Source: Nesterenkonia sphaerica (lineage in GTDB: Bacteria > Actinomycetota > Actinomycetes > Actinomycetales > Micrococcaceae). From it: 51,742 nt of DNA. The position numbers and the translations under genes are program-made. The notes beneath the pieces are model-generated. The model was not told the origin of the DNA, did no database searches, and saw only the letters and a list, made by a program, of their open reading frames with translations. Location of the stretch: positions 10,443 through 62,184 of the forward strand of contig NZ_VAWA01000014.1 of the NCBI RefSeq assembly GCF_005771565.1. Reading direction: 5' to 3'. This document shows positions 1-8,300 of the stretch, piece after piece; the stretch's first letter is position 1, and each line of letters opens with the position of its first letter.

Positions 1-606
1 GCGGACGACCTTCGGTGCCCAGGGGTCAGCCGCTCCCCCACTGAGGACCACCATGTCCGCCCCGGCTGCGTCAGCGGTGCGGATCATGGTGCCGACGTTC
101 CCTGGGTCCTGCACCCGGACCAGGGTGGCGACGAGTGCCGCGGCGTTGAGTTGATGAGCGGCCGCCGGCTCCGAGCTGCAGCTGGGGATGCGCGCCACTA
201 TGACCAAGCCCTGGGAGGTCTCCGCGTCCCCCATTGCGGCCAGCACCTCTGGGGTTGCTTCGCGCAGGAAGGGGCGGGCACCGCGCGGCAGCTCCGCAGC
301 GGGGTCGAACAGCACCGCTCGCAGGCGATCCACCAACGCTTCCACATCAGGAAGACGGCGCAGGGCAACGGGGTCGAAGAACAGGGAATCCAACTCTGGC
401 AGCCCGTCTGCGCGGCTCTGCCCAGCGGTACCGGGAGGCGGCTGAGGTTCGAAGCGGGACAACCACAGGGTGAGCGCCTCCCGCGCCACCTGAGGGCCCT
501 CCGCCAGGAACTGGCGATGTTTCTTCCTCCCGGCACGGCTGGCCAGCGATGCGACCCGTCTCACCCGCTCGCTGCGGGGGTTGTCCATCAGATGTTCATC
601 CACCAC
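1..606 (-). CDS. TrmH/SpoU-family RNA 2'-O-methyltransferase (3' end outside window)
   Basis: A minus-strand frame runs open to the window edge. It starts with a basic stretch (NPRSERVRRVASLASRAGR), then HRQFLAEGPQVAREAL, which is the substrate-binding N-terminal part typical of TrmH/SpoU rRNA methyltransferases. The last visible residues (LSGGAADPWAPKVVR) match the start of the SPOUT fold around the bound S-adenosylmethionine. The C-terminal catalytic part with the knot lies outside the window. A GTG at 606 has a GGGGGGAG stretch about 10 bases upstream; GTG at 603 and ATG at 588 are alternatives. The gene follows rplT on the same strand, as in the usual actinobacterial order infC-rpmI-rplT-trmH-pheS-pheT, so it probably methylates 23S rRNA. 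The exact target nucleotide cannot be told. Confidence 0.82.
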   Translation of the reverse strand, partial: MVDEHLMDNPRSERVRRVASLASRAGRKKHRQFLAEGPQVAREALTLWLSRFEPQPPPGTAGQSRADGLPELDSLFFDPVALRRLPDVEALVDRLRAVLFDPAAELPRGARPFLREATPEVLAAMGDAETSQGLVIVARIPSCSSEPAAAHQLNAAALVATLVRVQDPGNVGTMIRTADAAGADMVVLSGGAADPWAPKVVR

Positions 607-786
607 TGTCTCGCTTTCTCCCCCCGGACGGCACATTCGAGGGGACGTTGCTGCCAAGAAGCTGGCGGCGTCGCACTGATTGTTGCAATACCCATGGTCC
701 AGCGGCCCCGGCTGCAACATTGTGTGGGACACAATGGCTCAGCACGCCCAGCGTCCCATCGAGTTTCCCAGATAGGGGTGCTTAAC

Positions 787-828
787 GCAGTGATGCCCGC
801 TCCACAATGTGGAAGCGGGCATCACTGC
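787..828 (-). terminator. Hairpin terminator downstream of rplT
   Basis: A perfect 15-base inverted repeat (GCAGTGATGCCCGCT at 787-801, with its complement at 814-828) encloses a further CCAC-AAT-GTGG hairpin. It lies just past the rplT stop and would fold in RNA from either strand. There is no clear U tract on the minus strand, as is common for high-GC actinobacterial terminators. Confidence 0.65.
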
Positions 829-842
829 AGCCGACCCAGGGG

Positions 843-1229
843 TCAGGCAGACACCTTGGGAGCGTTGACATCCGAGGGCAGAGCCTGGCGCGCAGTCTCC
901 ACCAGGGAGCCGAATGCCTTGGAGTCGGTCACGGCCAACTCGGCGAGCATCCTGCGGTCGACCTCGACTCCGGCGGCCTTCAGGCCCTGGATGAACCGGT
1001 TGTAGGTCATGCCGTGTGCGCGGGAGGCCGCATTGATGCGCTGGATCCAGAGGCGACGGAAATCGCCTTTGCGCTTCTTGCGGTGCTGATAGTTGTAGGT
1101 GTAGCTGTGCAGCAGCTGCTCTTTGGCCTTGCGGTAGAGGCGGGAGCGCTGTCCGCGGTAGCCGGAAGCCCGGTCAAGGACTTTGCGGCGCTTCTTGTGG
1201 GCGTTGATCGCCCTCTTGACACGTGCCAT
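843..1229 (-). CDS. rplT: 50S ribosomal protein L20
   Basis: The 128-residue product begins [18 protein letters not shown] and carries the strongly basic N-terminal extension that threads through 23S rRNA. The globular part follows with [18 protein letters not shown], a signature of L20. Length and sequence agree with the family. L20 is needed early in assembly of the large ribosomal subunit. The gene sits 50 bases after rpmI and in the same direction as infC, the standard infC-rpmI-rplT operon. A strong hairpin follows it. In several bacteria L20 represses this operon by binding its own mRNA; no such binding site is visible to me here. Confidence 0.97.
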   Translation of the reverse strand: MARVKRAINAHKKRRKVLDRASGYRGQRSRLYRKAKEQLLHSYTYNYQHRKKRKGDFRRLWIQRINAASRAHGMTYNRFIQGLKAAGVEVDRRMLAELAVTDSKAFGSLVETARQALPSDVNAPKVSA

Positions 1230-1279
1230 GAATGTTTCTCCTGTGAGCTAAGTCTGGGGTCGTACTCGATGCGTGGGGC

Positions 1280-1474
1280 TCAGAGGCCCAGCATCTTCTT
1301 GATGCGCGATTCGTCAGCCTTGGTGACAATCTGGTCAGATGCCAGGCGACGGGTCAGGCGCGAAGACTTGTGCTCCAGGTAATGGCGACGGTTGGCCTGC
1401 TGGCGCTTGATCTTGCCGGAGCCGGTCTGCTTGAAACGCTTCTTGGCCCCAGAGTGAGTCTTTTGCTTCGGCAT
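1280..1474 (-). CDS. rpmI: 50S ribosomal protein L35
   Basis: The 64-residue protein begins [20 protein letters not shown], the hallmark of L35, and ends in [13 protein letters not shown]. An AAGGAG ribosome binding site lies 8 bases before the ATG at 1474. An open frame continues upstream to 1639, but that part has no similarity to L35 and would move the start away from the binding site, so I reject it. L35 is a small basic protein of the large ribosomal subunit. It lies between infC and rplT in the usual order. Confidence 0.97.
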   Translation of the reverse strand: MPKQKTHSGAKKRFKQTGSGKIKRQQANRRHYLEHKSSRLTRRLASDQIVTKADESRIKKMLGL

Positions 1475-1748
1475 TGAGCCGCACTCCTTCGTTTTGTTCG
1501 GACCTGCAGTGCCTTGGATGATCGACGGGACAACCACGACGACGGCACAGAGGTGGGCTGCCCCATTCTCCGGAGATGAGCGGCAGCCCCTTTGTCGCGG
1601 ATTGAACGGCTGTGCCCTGTAACGGACGCAGACTGCCAACCCAACGGTATATCTTACGGGAACCGCGACGTCGACCCCAAATTCTTCAGGAATTCCCGCC
1701 GAGCTCGCCCGTGCGCGCGCCGGAGCTCACCGTGTGGAGAGCAGGGAA

Positions 1749-2462
1749 TCAGCGGTTCTTGAGCTCATCCGGGAGGTAATCCTCCATGGAGTGAGACAGC
1801 GGCTTGACGTCCTTGGGGTCGGTGGAGACCCGCTTCTGACGCTCCTGTGTCTTCTGTGCCCGGCGCTCGTTCTTGGCCTTGGTCTTGGCCTTGTTGTCCT
1901 CGTTGTCGGAGACCTCGCCCTCATGGGTGGCTGCGGCCTTGGCCTGCTGGGCCTTGGTGCGCAGCGGACCGACCACCATCACCATATGACGCCCGTCCTG
2001 GCGGGGGGAGGACTCCACCTGACCCAGATCGGCGACGTCTTCGCTGAACCGCTGGAGCAGGCGCACACCCATTTCAGGGCGCTGCTGCTCACGTCCACGG
2101 AATTGGATCATCGCCTTGACTTTGTCTCCGGCGTCGAGGAACCGGCGAGCGTGACCGACCTTCGTCTTGTAGTCGTGGTCGTCAATCTTCAGACGGAAGC
2201 GAACTTCCTTCAGCGTGGTGGTCGACTGGTTCTTCCGAGATTCGCGCGCCTTGACTGCGGCCTCGTACTTCCACTTGCCGAAGTCCATCAGCTTGCAGAC
2301 AGGCGGCTTCGCCTGCGGAGCAACCTCTACCAGATCAAGATCAGCTTCGCCTGCCAGGCGCAGGGCGTCTTCTATTCTGACGATGCCCACTTGTTCCCCT
2401 TGAGGGCCCACGAGGCGGACTTCCGGAACTCGGATTCGGCTGTTGATGCGTGGTTCGCTGAT
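1749..2462 (-). CDS. infC: Translation initiation factor IF-3 (probable ATC start)
   Basis: IF-3 binds the 30S subunit, keeps it free of 50S and checks the start codon. The protein shows the N-terminal domain ([19 protein letters not shown], then [13 protein letters not shown] and [15 protein letters not shown]) and the C-terminal domain ([20 protein letters not shown], then [11 protein letters not shown]). A charged tail of about 55 residues follows. No ATG or GTG stands at the conserved N-terminus. Instead ATC at 2462 begins the ISEPRIN motif and has AGGAG exactly 8 bases upstream. infC is known in other bacteria to start at AUU or AUC, which lets IF-3 limit its own synthesis. An in-frame ATG at 2495 gives an 11-residue longer protein but lacks a good binding site. 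Confidence 0.93.
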   Translation of the reverse strand: MSEPRINSRIRVPEVRLVGPQGEQVGIVRIEDALRLAGEADLDLVEVAPQAKPPVCKLMDFGKWKYEAAVKARESRKNQSTTTLKEVRFRLKIDDHDYKTKVGHARRFLDAGDKVKAMIQFRGREQQRPEMGVRLLQRFSEDVADLGQVESSPRQDGRHMVMVVGPLRTKAQQAKAAATHEGEVSDNEDNKAKTKAKNERRAQKTQERQKRVSTDPKDVKPLSHSMEDYLPDELKNR

Positions 2463-2555
2463 CTGTCTTGCTCCTGATTCGATGAGATGCTCCATGAGGC
2501 CGATCTCGAGGCACGCGGTGGCGCGGTGGAAATCGACTGTGAGAATCTTATCAGT

Positions 2556-2951
2556 ATGACTAGTGACCAGAACACCCCGTCGGGACACAGCTCCGCTGCC
2601 GAGGACGACGTCGCCGCACTCATCGGCACCCAGACCCGAGATATTGCCGAGGTTCCGGCCGTGGAGCTGATCAACACTGTGGCAGTGCACCTGATGAGCG
2701 CCGCCGCCGTGAAGACCGGCCTGGCAGAAGGGCCAGACGCTGAGGAACTGAAGGATCTCGACGAGGCGCGCAAGCTTATTACCGCCCTCGCCGGGCTGGT
2801 CACCGCCGCGGCGCCGGAAGTCGGATCCACGCACGCCGCTCCTCTGCGGGACGGAGTGCGATCTCTGCAGCTGGCGTTCCGGGAAGCCTCCCTGATTACT
2901 GATGCGCCGGGCAAGGGCCCGGGCGAGAAATGGACCGGGGCGGTCTCCTGA
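2556..2951 (+). CDS. DUF1844 family protein
   Basis: The predicted 131-residue protein starts [10 protein letters not shown] and contains the DUF1844 core from about residue 25 ([26 protein letters not shown], then [17 protein letters not shown]). It has no signal peptide or membrane segment. The family is small, widespread in actinobacteria and of unknown function. It is transcribed away from infC, a neighbourhood commonly seen in this phylum. The open frame begins at 2487, but that upstream part overlaps the infC leader and is not conserved, so ATG 2556 is preferred. No strong ribosome binding site is seen, so the message may have a very short leader. Confidence 0.85.
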   Translation: MTSDQNTPSGHSSAAEDDVAALIGTQTRDIAEVPAVELINTVAVHLMSAAAVKTGLAEGPDAEELKDLDEARKLITALAGLVTAAAPEVGSTHAAPLRDGVRSLQLAFREASLITDAPGKGPGEKWTGAVS

Positions 2952-2961
2952 TCGGCTCCCG

Positions 2962-3363
2962 CTAGGGTTGGCCTGCCTCGAGCCACTCAGCGGTCGGCTT
3001 GATGAAAAGCAGCACCAGCGCGGTGCCTGCAGGCACCAAGAAGATCAGCCCAGTGCTGAGCGCGCCTCCGGCGAAAAAGCTGAACGAGAGGACCACCATC
3101 AGCAGCTGAAGGACCATGGCTGGGGTGCGCGCGGTGGCGGAGCCCAGGAAGATCCGGAATCCCAACAGCACCAGCACGGCCCCAGAGAGCAGGTACAGCA
3201 CCGTCAGGGCAATTGTTCCGGCGGCATCAAGGACTTGAGCGTCCGAGCTCAGGGCAGTCACCAATGTGCCCCCAATGATGGCTGCGCCCTGACAGAACAG
3301 GATCACGTAGACGACCCATACCGATGTGGGGCGTGGAGGCCTCGCCGACGACGTCTCTGCCAT
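2962..3363 (-). CDS. Small four-helix membrane protein
   Basis: The 133-residue protein has a short polar N-terminus ([12 protein letters not shown]) and four likely membrane helices at about residues 15-37, 48-72, 81-100 and 102-121. It ends in a short cytoplasmic tail. No catalytic or binding motif is evident and I do not recognise a named family. It lies convergent to the DUF1844 gene and 65 bases from whiB on the same strand. Function unknown. Confidence 0.75.
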   Translation of the reverse strand: MAETSSARPPRPTSVWVVYVILFCQGAAIIGGTLVTALSSDAQVLDAAGTIALTVLYLLSGAVLVLLGFRIFLGSATARTPAMVLQLLMVVLSFSFFAGGALSTGLIFLVPAGTALVLLFIKPTAEWLEAGQP

Positions 3364-3427
3364 GGGAACTATTCAATCATTTGCACCCCGCAGCAGGCCT
3401 CACGCTGAGGTGAGACCTGCGTGGCGT

Positions 3428-3676
3428 TCAGCTGGCCCGGCGGGCACGTGCCGCGCGACGCTTGAGCGCGCGCCGCTCATCTTCAGACATGCCGCCCCAG
3501 ACCCCGGCATCCTGGCCGGTGTCCAACGCCCACTGCAGGCAGGTGTCCATCACTGGGCACCTGCGGCACACGCTCTTGGCCTCTTCGATCTGCAGTAATG
3601 CCGGGCCGGTGTTGCCCACCGGGAAGAAAAGTTCGGGGTCCTTGTCCAGACATGCTGCTCGGCTGCGCCAATCCAT
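3428..3676 (-). CDS. whiB1: WhiB-family iron-sulfur regulator (WhiB1 type)
   Basis: WhiB proteins are actinobacterial transcription factors that carry a [4Fe-4S] cluster and often bind the principal sigma factor. The 82-residue product has the four cluster cysteines at 9, 37, 40 and 46 (AACLD, SVCRRCPVMDTC), the turn GVWGG and a basic C-terminal tail (RRALKRRAARARR). The stretch DPELFFPVGNTGPAL is typical of WhiB1 of Mycobacterium and WblE of Streptomyces. ATG at 3676 lies 11 bases after AAGGAG; a GTG at 3685 is too close to it. In mycobacteria WhiB1 is essential and senses nitric oxide. Confidence 0.93.
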   Translation of the reverse strand: MDWRSRAACLDKDPELFFPVGNTGPALLQIEEAKSVCRRCPVMDTCLQWALDTGQDAGVWGGMSEDERRALKRRAARARRAS

Positions 3677-3738
3677 GGCGATCACTACTCCTTGTGCCTG
3701 CCGGCGACGCGCGCCTCAGGCCGGTCTTGGATGCTTTA

Positions 3739-3744
3739 GTATTA
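3739..3744 (-). promoter_or_regulatory. Candidate -10 element of the whiB1 promoter
   Basis: On the minus strand TAATAC stands about 63 bases before the whiB1 start, in the only AT-rich patch of this gap. A TTGCCT lies about 20 bases further upstream, a little too far for an ideal -35. No experiment supports it. Confidence 0.35.
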
Positions 3745-3865
3745 AAGGCTGGCATGTTACGCACAGGCAAACAAGACCTCTCAACGGCTGAATTTGACAA
3801 AACCCTGTGTGATTCGTCACGTTCAGCTGTGCGGCAGCTCCACGGGGGGAACGGGCGCTGAGGCG

Positions 3866-5392
3866 CTACCCGAGAATCGGTGCCCGAAGCACCACCCGGG
3901 TGCCCGGTCGCTGCGGATCCTCTCCGGTACCGGGCAGCCATTCGATAGCGCCGGAAAGCTCGCCCCGGACCAGCGTGCGAACAATCTGCAGACCCAGACC
4001 GGGCTCCCATTCACCCTCCGGCACCCCGACGCCGTCATCGGTCAGTTCAATCTCCAGCCGCTGACGCCCGGCAGCGTCAGCCAGGCGATTCACGGTCAGT
4101 GTCATGCGCAGCCGCTCGTCCGGGGGGAAGCCTGACAACCCGTGCTCGACCGCATTGGCGATCACCTCGGTGATCACCAGGACCAGCGGAGTCACCATGT
4201 GCGGCGGAAGCTGACCGAAACTGCCTTCGAACCGGGTCTCTGCAGAACGCTCTGACTGCGCCATCTCCGTGGCCAGATGCAGCTGCCGACGCATCAGCTC
4301 GTCCACGTCGACGCTCTCCTCCAAGCCCTGAGAGAGTGAATCGTGGACCATAGCGATGGTCTCCACCCGGCGCATGGCTCGCTGCAGCCCCTCCCGCCCC
4401 TCGGCGGAGCTCATCCGCCGGGACTGCATACGCAGCAGGGCCGAGACTGTCTGCAGATTGTTCTTCACCCGGTGGTGAATCTCTTTGATCGTGGCGTCCT
4501 TGCTCATCAGCTGCTTATCCCTGCGGCGCAGCTCGGTCACGTCCCGGCACAGTACCAGTGCGGCGAACCTCTCCCCCCGGTGCACCAGCGGAATGGAACG
4601 CAGGGTGACAGCCGCGCCGTGCGCTTCAAGCTCAGCGCGCATTGCGCGGCGTCCGGTGAGCATCTGCGGCTGTGAGGCGTCGACGGCGACGCCAGTGGCG
4701 CGCTGCAGCTCAGCGCCGATCCCCGCCAAGGACCTGCCTTCCAGCGCATCCTGCACGCCCAGACGCAGCAGGGCGGAGACAGCATTGGGACTGGCAAACG
4801 TGATCTTCCCCTCTGTGTCCAGCCGAAGCAGCCCGTCCCCGACTCGCGGGGCGCCGGAATATCCGGTGAATTCCTCCGTCGCGTCCGGCCATGCGCCGTC
4901 TGTCACCATGGCCATCAGATCCGCAGCGCAGCGCCGGTAGGTGAGCTCCATCCGCGAGGGAGTTCGCAGCGCAGCGACGGAGAAGTGCAGCGTCATCACG
5001 GCCACGGTCATGCCCGATCGCACCAGCGGTATCGCGGTGACCCGCATCCGAGCTGGAGACGGCTGGCCCTGATCGGAGGAATTTGTCTCCACCTGTGCCA
5101 CCCAGGCGCGTTCGACCATTCGCCGCAGATCGGCACGGATGCGGTCGCCGACCACATCACGGTGGACCAGCGTCTGGGTGGTAGAAGGACGCGCCTGAGC
5201 CAACGCCACATAGGAACGGCCCGCGGACTCCACCACGCCGTCGTCGGTGTCGGGGAACCACAGCACGAGGTCGGAAAAGGCCAAGTCGGAGAGCAGCTGC
5301 CAATCAGCGACCAAGGCATGGAGCCACTCGATGTCCTGGCGCCTCAGGTGCCGGTTGTCGTCCAACCGTTCGCTGAGTACGTCAACACCCAT
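3866..5392 (-). CDS. pdtaS: PdtaS-like sensor histidine kinase
   Basis: The 508-residue cytoplasmic protein has an N-terminal GAF-like sensor region (about 30-160), a PAS-like region (about 180-285) and a HisKA_2 kinase module. The phosphoacceptor motif KEIHHRVKNNLQ lies at 303-314, the N box TEVIANAVEHGL near 400 and the G box GLGLQIV near 475. There is no membrane segment. This layout matches PdtaS of Mycobacterium, which phosphorylates the antiterminator-type regulator PdtaR. The partner gene is not in the window. The kinase begins 2 bases after the stop of the NAD-glutamate dehydrogenase gene, so the two are probably co-transcribed. In actinobacteria this kinase is often near whiB1, as here. 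Confidence 0.9.
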   Translation of the reverse strand: MGVDVLSERLDDNRHLRRQDIEWLHALVADWQLLSDLAFSDLVLWFPDTDDGVVESAGRSYVALAQARPSTTQTLVHRDVVGDRIRADLRRMVERAWVAQVETNSSDQGQPSPARMRVTAIPLVRSGMTVAVMTLHFSVAALRTPSRMELTYRRCAADLMAMVTDGAWPDATEEFTGYSGAPRVGDGLLRLDTEGKITFASPNAVSALLRLGVQDALEGRSLAGIGAELQRATGVAVDASQPQMLTGRRAMRAELEAHGAAVTLRSIPLVHRGERFAALVLCRDVTELRRRDKQLMSKDATIKEIHHRVKNNLQTVSALLRMQSRRMSSAEGREGLQRAMRRVETIAMVHDSLSQGLEESVDVDELMRRQLHLATEMAQSERSAETRFEGSFGQLPPHMVTPLVLVITEVIANAVEHGLSGFPPDERLRMTLTVNRLADAAGRQRLEIELTDDGVGVPEGEWEPGLGLQIVRTLVRGELSGAIEWLPGTGEDPQRPGTRVVLRAPILG

Positions 5393-5394
5393 GG

Positions 5395-8300
5395 CTACGC
5401 GCCGACGAGGCCGCGCAGGTGCCGCAGCAGCACTGCAATGGAAGCCATGGTGAACTCGTGGTCCCGCACCTCAGCAGAGAGTCGCTCTGCGCGCGTCAGC
5501 GCCGAAGCGTTGGCCTGTTTCCACTCTGCCAAACGTTGCTGTGGATCCGTCTGCTGGTCGGTCGTCGTCAAAATCGACTGGGTGATCTCGTGCAGCGCGA
5601 AGTACAGTTCGTCGCGCTGGGCACCCCTTGCCAGGGCCTGCCACTTGTCTTTTCGGGGAAGATTCGTGATGTGGTTCAGCAGCGAATCGGCGTCGAAATC
5701 CGCGTAGACGGCGTAGTAGACCTCGGCGACCACGCGAGAGTCCATACTGTGGGCGCGGGCCAGGGCCGCGATGTCCAGTAGGGAGAAAGACTCGAACAGC
5801 TCGGCGTACCAGGAAGCCAGCTCGTCCCCCATTCCCAACTCAGAGACTTCCGCGCGGCGCAGGCTCACCCGCTCTGCATCGGCTCCCGCCAGCAGACCGT
5901 GGAGCTGGCGGTACAGCGGGGAGATGTGCTCCTGGTAGGCGGCGATGTCTTCTTCCAACGAGGCGCTGTCCACCCCGTGATTGACCAACCAGCGCACGGC
6001 CCGGTCCAGCAGACGGCGCATATCCACATAGGCCTCTGCCCACGACGAGGTCGGGAACTCCACCGGGAGACGGCGCAGTGCGGCGTCAAATTCGTCGAGC
6101 TGGAAAAGCTCACGCACCACGAGGAATGCCCGCACCACCTGCGCCGGAGAGGCGAACGTCTCCTCAATGGTGCGGAAGACAAAGGTGGAGCCGGCCATAT
6201 TGATCACGTCATTGGCCACTTCATTGGCGATGATGCGTCCAGCCAGCGGGTGGCGGGGCAGCTGCTCAGTGAACTGTTCCGTCAGCTGTGTGGGGAAGTA
6301 GCTCTCCAGAACCCGCAGCAGCCAAGGATCCGCCGGCAGGTCGGATTCGCTCAGCTCGCCTTTGAGATGGATTTTTGCGTAGGCCGCCAGCACTGCGATC
6401 TCGGGAGCCGTCAGCGGAGGCACCTGCGCTGCCAGCCGGTCCTGCATGTCCTGGTCGGTGGGCAGGACCTCCAGCTGGCGATCCAGTCCCGCGTGGGCCT
6501 CCAGCCAGGAAATGAGACGTCCGAAGCTAGGAGACCACTCGGTGAGCCGATGCCGCTCTGCAAGCAGGAGCACGTTCTGATCCTCATTAGTCTGCAGCAC
6601 CAGCTCCGCAACGTCCTCTGTCATCTGCTCGAGCAGCCCGTTGCGCGCCTCAGGCGCCAGGTGCTCAGAGTGGACCAGGGCTTCAAGAAAGATCTTGATG
6701 TTGACTTCGTGGTCGGAGCAGTCCACCCCGGCGGAGTTGTCGATGGCATCGGTGTTCAGCAGCACGCCGTGCTGGGCGGCCTCTATGCGCCCAGCTTGGG
6801 TCAGTCCCAGGTTGCCGCCCTCCGCGACTACCTTGGCGCCGACCTCCGAGCCGTTGATGCGGATTCCGTTGTTCGCGCGGTCGCCGACATCCTCGTGCGA
6901 CTCGGCTGCGGCCTTGATGTAGGTCCCGATCCCCCCGTTGTACAGCAGGTCCACCGGCGCCTTCAGCAGGGCGCTGATCAGTTCCGGAGGCGTCAGCTGA
7001 TCCGCCTCGAAGCCGAACCTCTCCTTCATCTGCGCAGTGATGTCGATGCTGCGTGCGTCCCGGGAGAAGACGCCACCCCCGGCGGAGATCAGCTCCGGGT
7101 CGTAGGCGTCCCAGCCTGATTTCTGCGCGGAGAAGAGACGCTTCCGCTCGGCGTGCGAGACTGCGGCGTCCGGGTTCGGGTCGATGAAGATATGCAGATG
7201 GTTAAACGCTGCGACCAGTTGGATGTGCTCAGAAAGCAGCATGCCGTTGCCCATCACATCGCCGCCCATGTCGCCGATGCCGATCACCGTGAAGTCTTCA
7301 GCCTGGGTGTCGTGCCCGAGAGTCTTGAAATGTGACTTCACCGATTCCCAGGCGCCCCGGGCGGTGATGCCCATCGCTTTGTGATCGTACCCAACCGAGC
7401 CGCCGGAGGCGAAGGCGTCACCCAGCCAATGACCGTACTCCAGGCTGATCTCATTCGCCGTATCGGAGAAGGCAGCGGTGCCCTTATCCGCAGCCACCAC
7501 CAGGTAGGGGTCGTCCCCGTCATGCCGGATAACGTTCTCCGGGGCCACGACCTCCATCGCACCCTCACCGGTGAGCTGATTGTCTGTCACGTCCAACAGC
7601 GCTCGGATGAACGTCTTGTACGCGTTCCGCCCGGCTTCGAACCACGCGGCGCGGTCCTGTTCGGGGTCCGGCAGCTGCTTGGGGTAAAACCCCCCTTTGG
7701 CACCTGAGGGGACGATCACCGCGTTCTTTACCATCTGAGCCTTCACCAGCCCCAGGACTTCGGTGCGGAAGTCCTCGGAGCGGTCTGACCAGCGCAGTCC
7801 GCCGCGGGCAATCCGGTCGAACCTCAGATGCGATCCCTCCACAGTCGGTGAGTACACCCAGATCTCGTGGGCCGGGCGCGGTGCAGGGGCAGCGTCGATG
7901 GATTGGGGTCTCAGCTTCAGGGACACCCAGTCTTTGCCCTGGTAAAGGTTGGTGCGATCGGTGGCGTCGATGAGGTTCAAGAAAGCCGAGAGCACCCGGT
8001 CCGCATCCAGGGTCCGGACTGACTCCAAGGCGGCGAGGACCTGTCCGCGGCAGGCTTGAACCGACTCCGCGCGCCCCGAGCTCAGCCGGGGATCGAACTT
8101 GGCGGTGAACAGCGCGATCAGCGCCCGCGCTACCTCGGGGTTGGCCAGCAGCGCCTCGGCCAGGAAATCATAGGAGTTCGGCACTCCCAACTGCCGCATG
8201 TACTTCGCGTAGGCGCGCAGAACTGTCACCCGGCGAATGTCCATCTGCAGATGCAGCACCAGGCGGGAGAACTCGTCGGACTCAACACGCCCGACCAGTA

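Noticed and set aside
1475-1639. N-terminal extension of L35 by 55 residues
   Set aside because: No L35 has it, and the AAGGAG site directly before ATG 1474 defines the true start.
2463-2834. Long N-terminal extension of IF-3 to 361 residues
   Set aside because: It would be antisense to the DUF1844 gene, and the family starts at the ISEPRIN motif.
5899-7119. A 406-residue plus-strand frame inside the glutamate dehydrogenase gene
   Set aside because: Antisense to a clearly conserved enzyme, no domain and no binding site; a codon-bias shadow.
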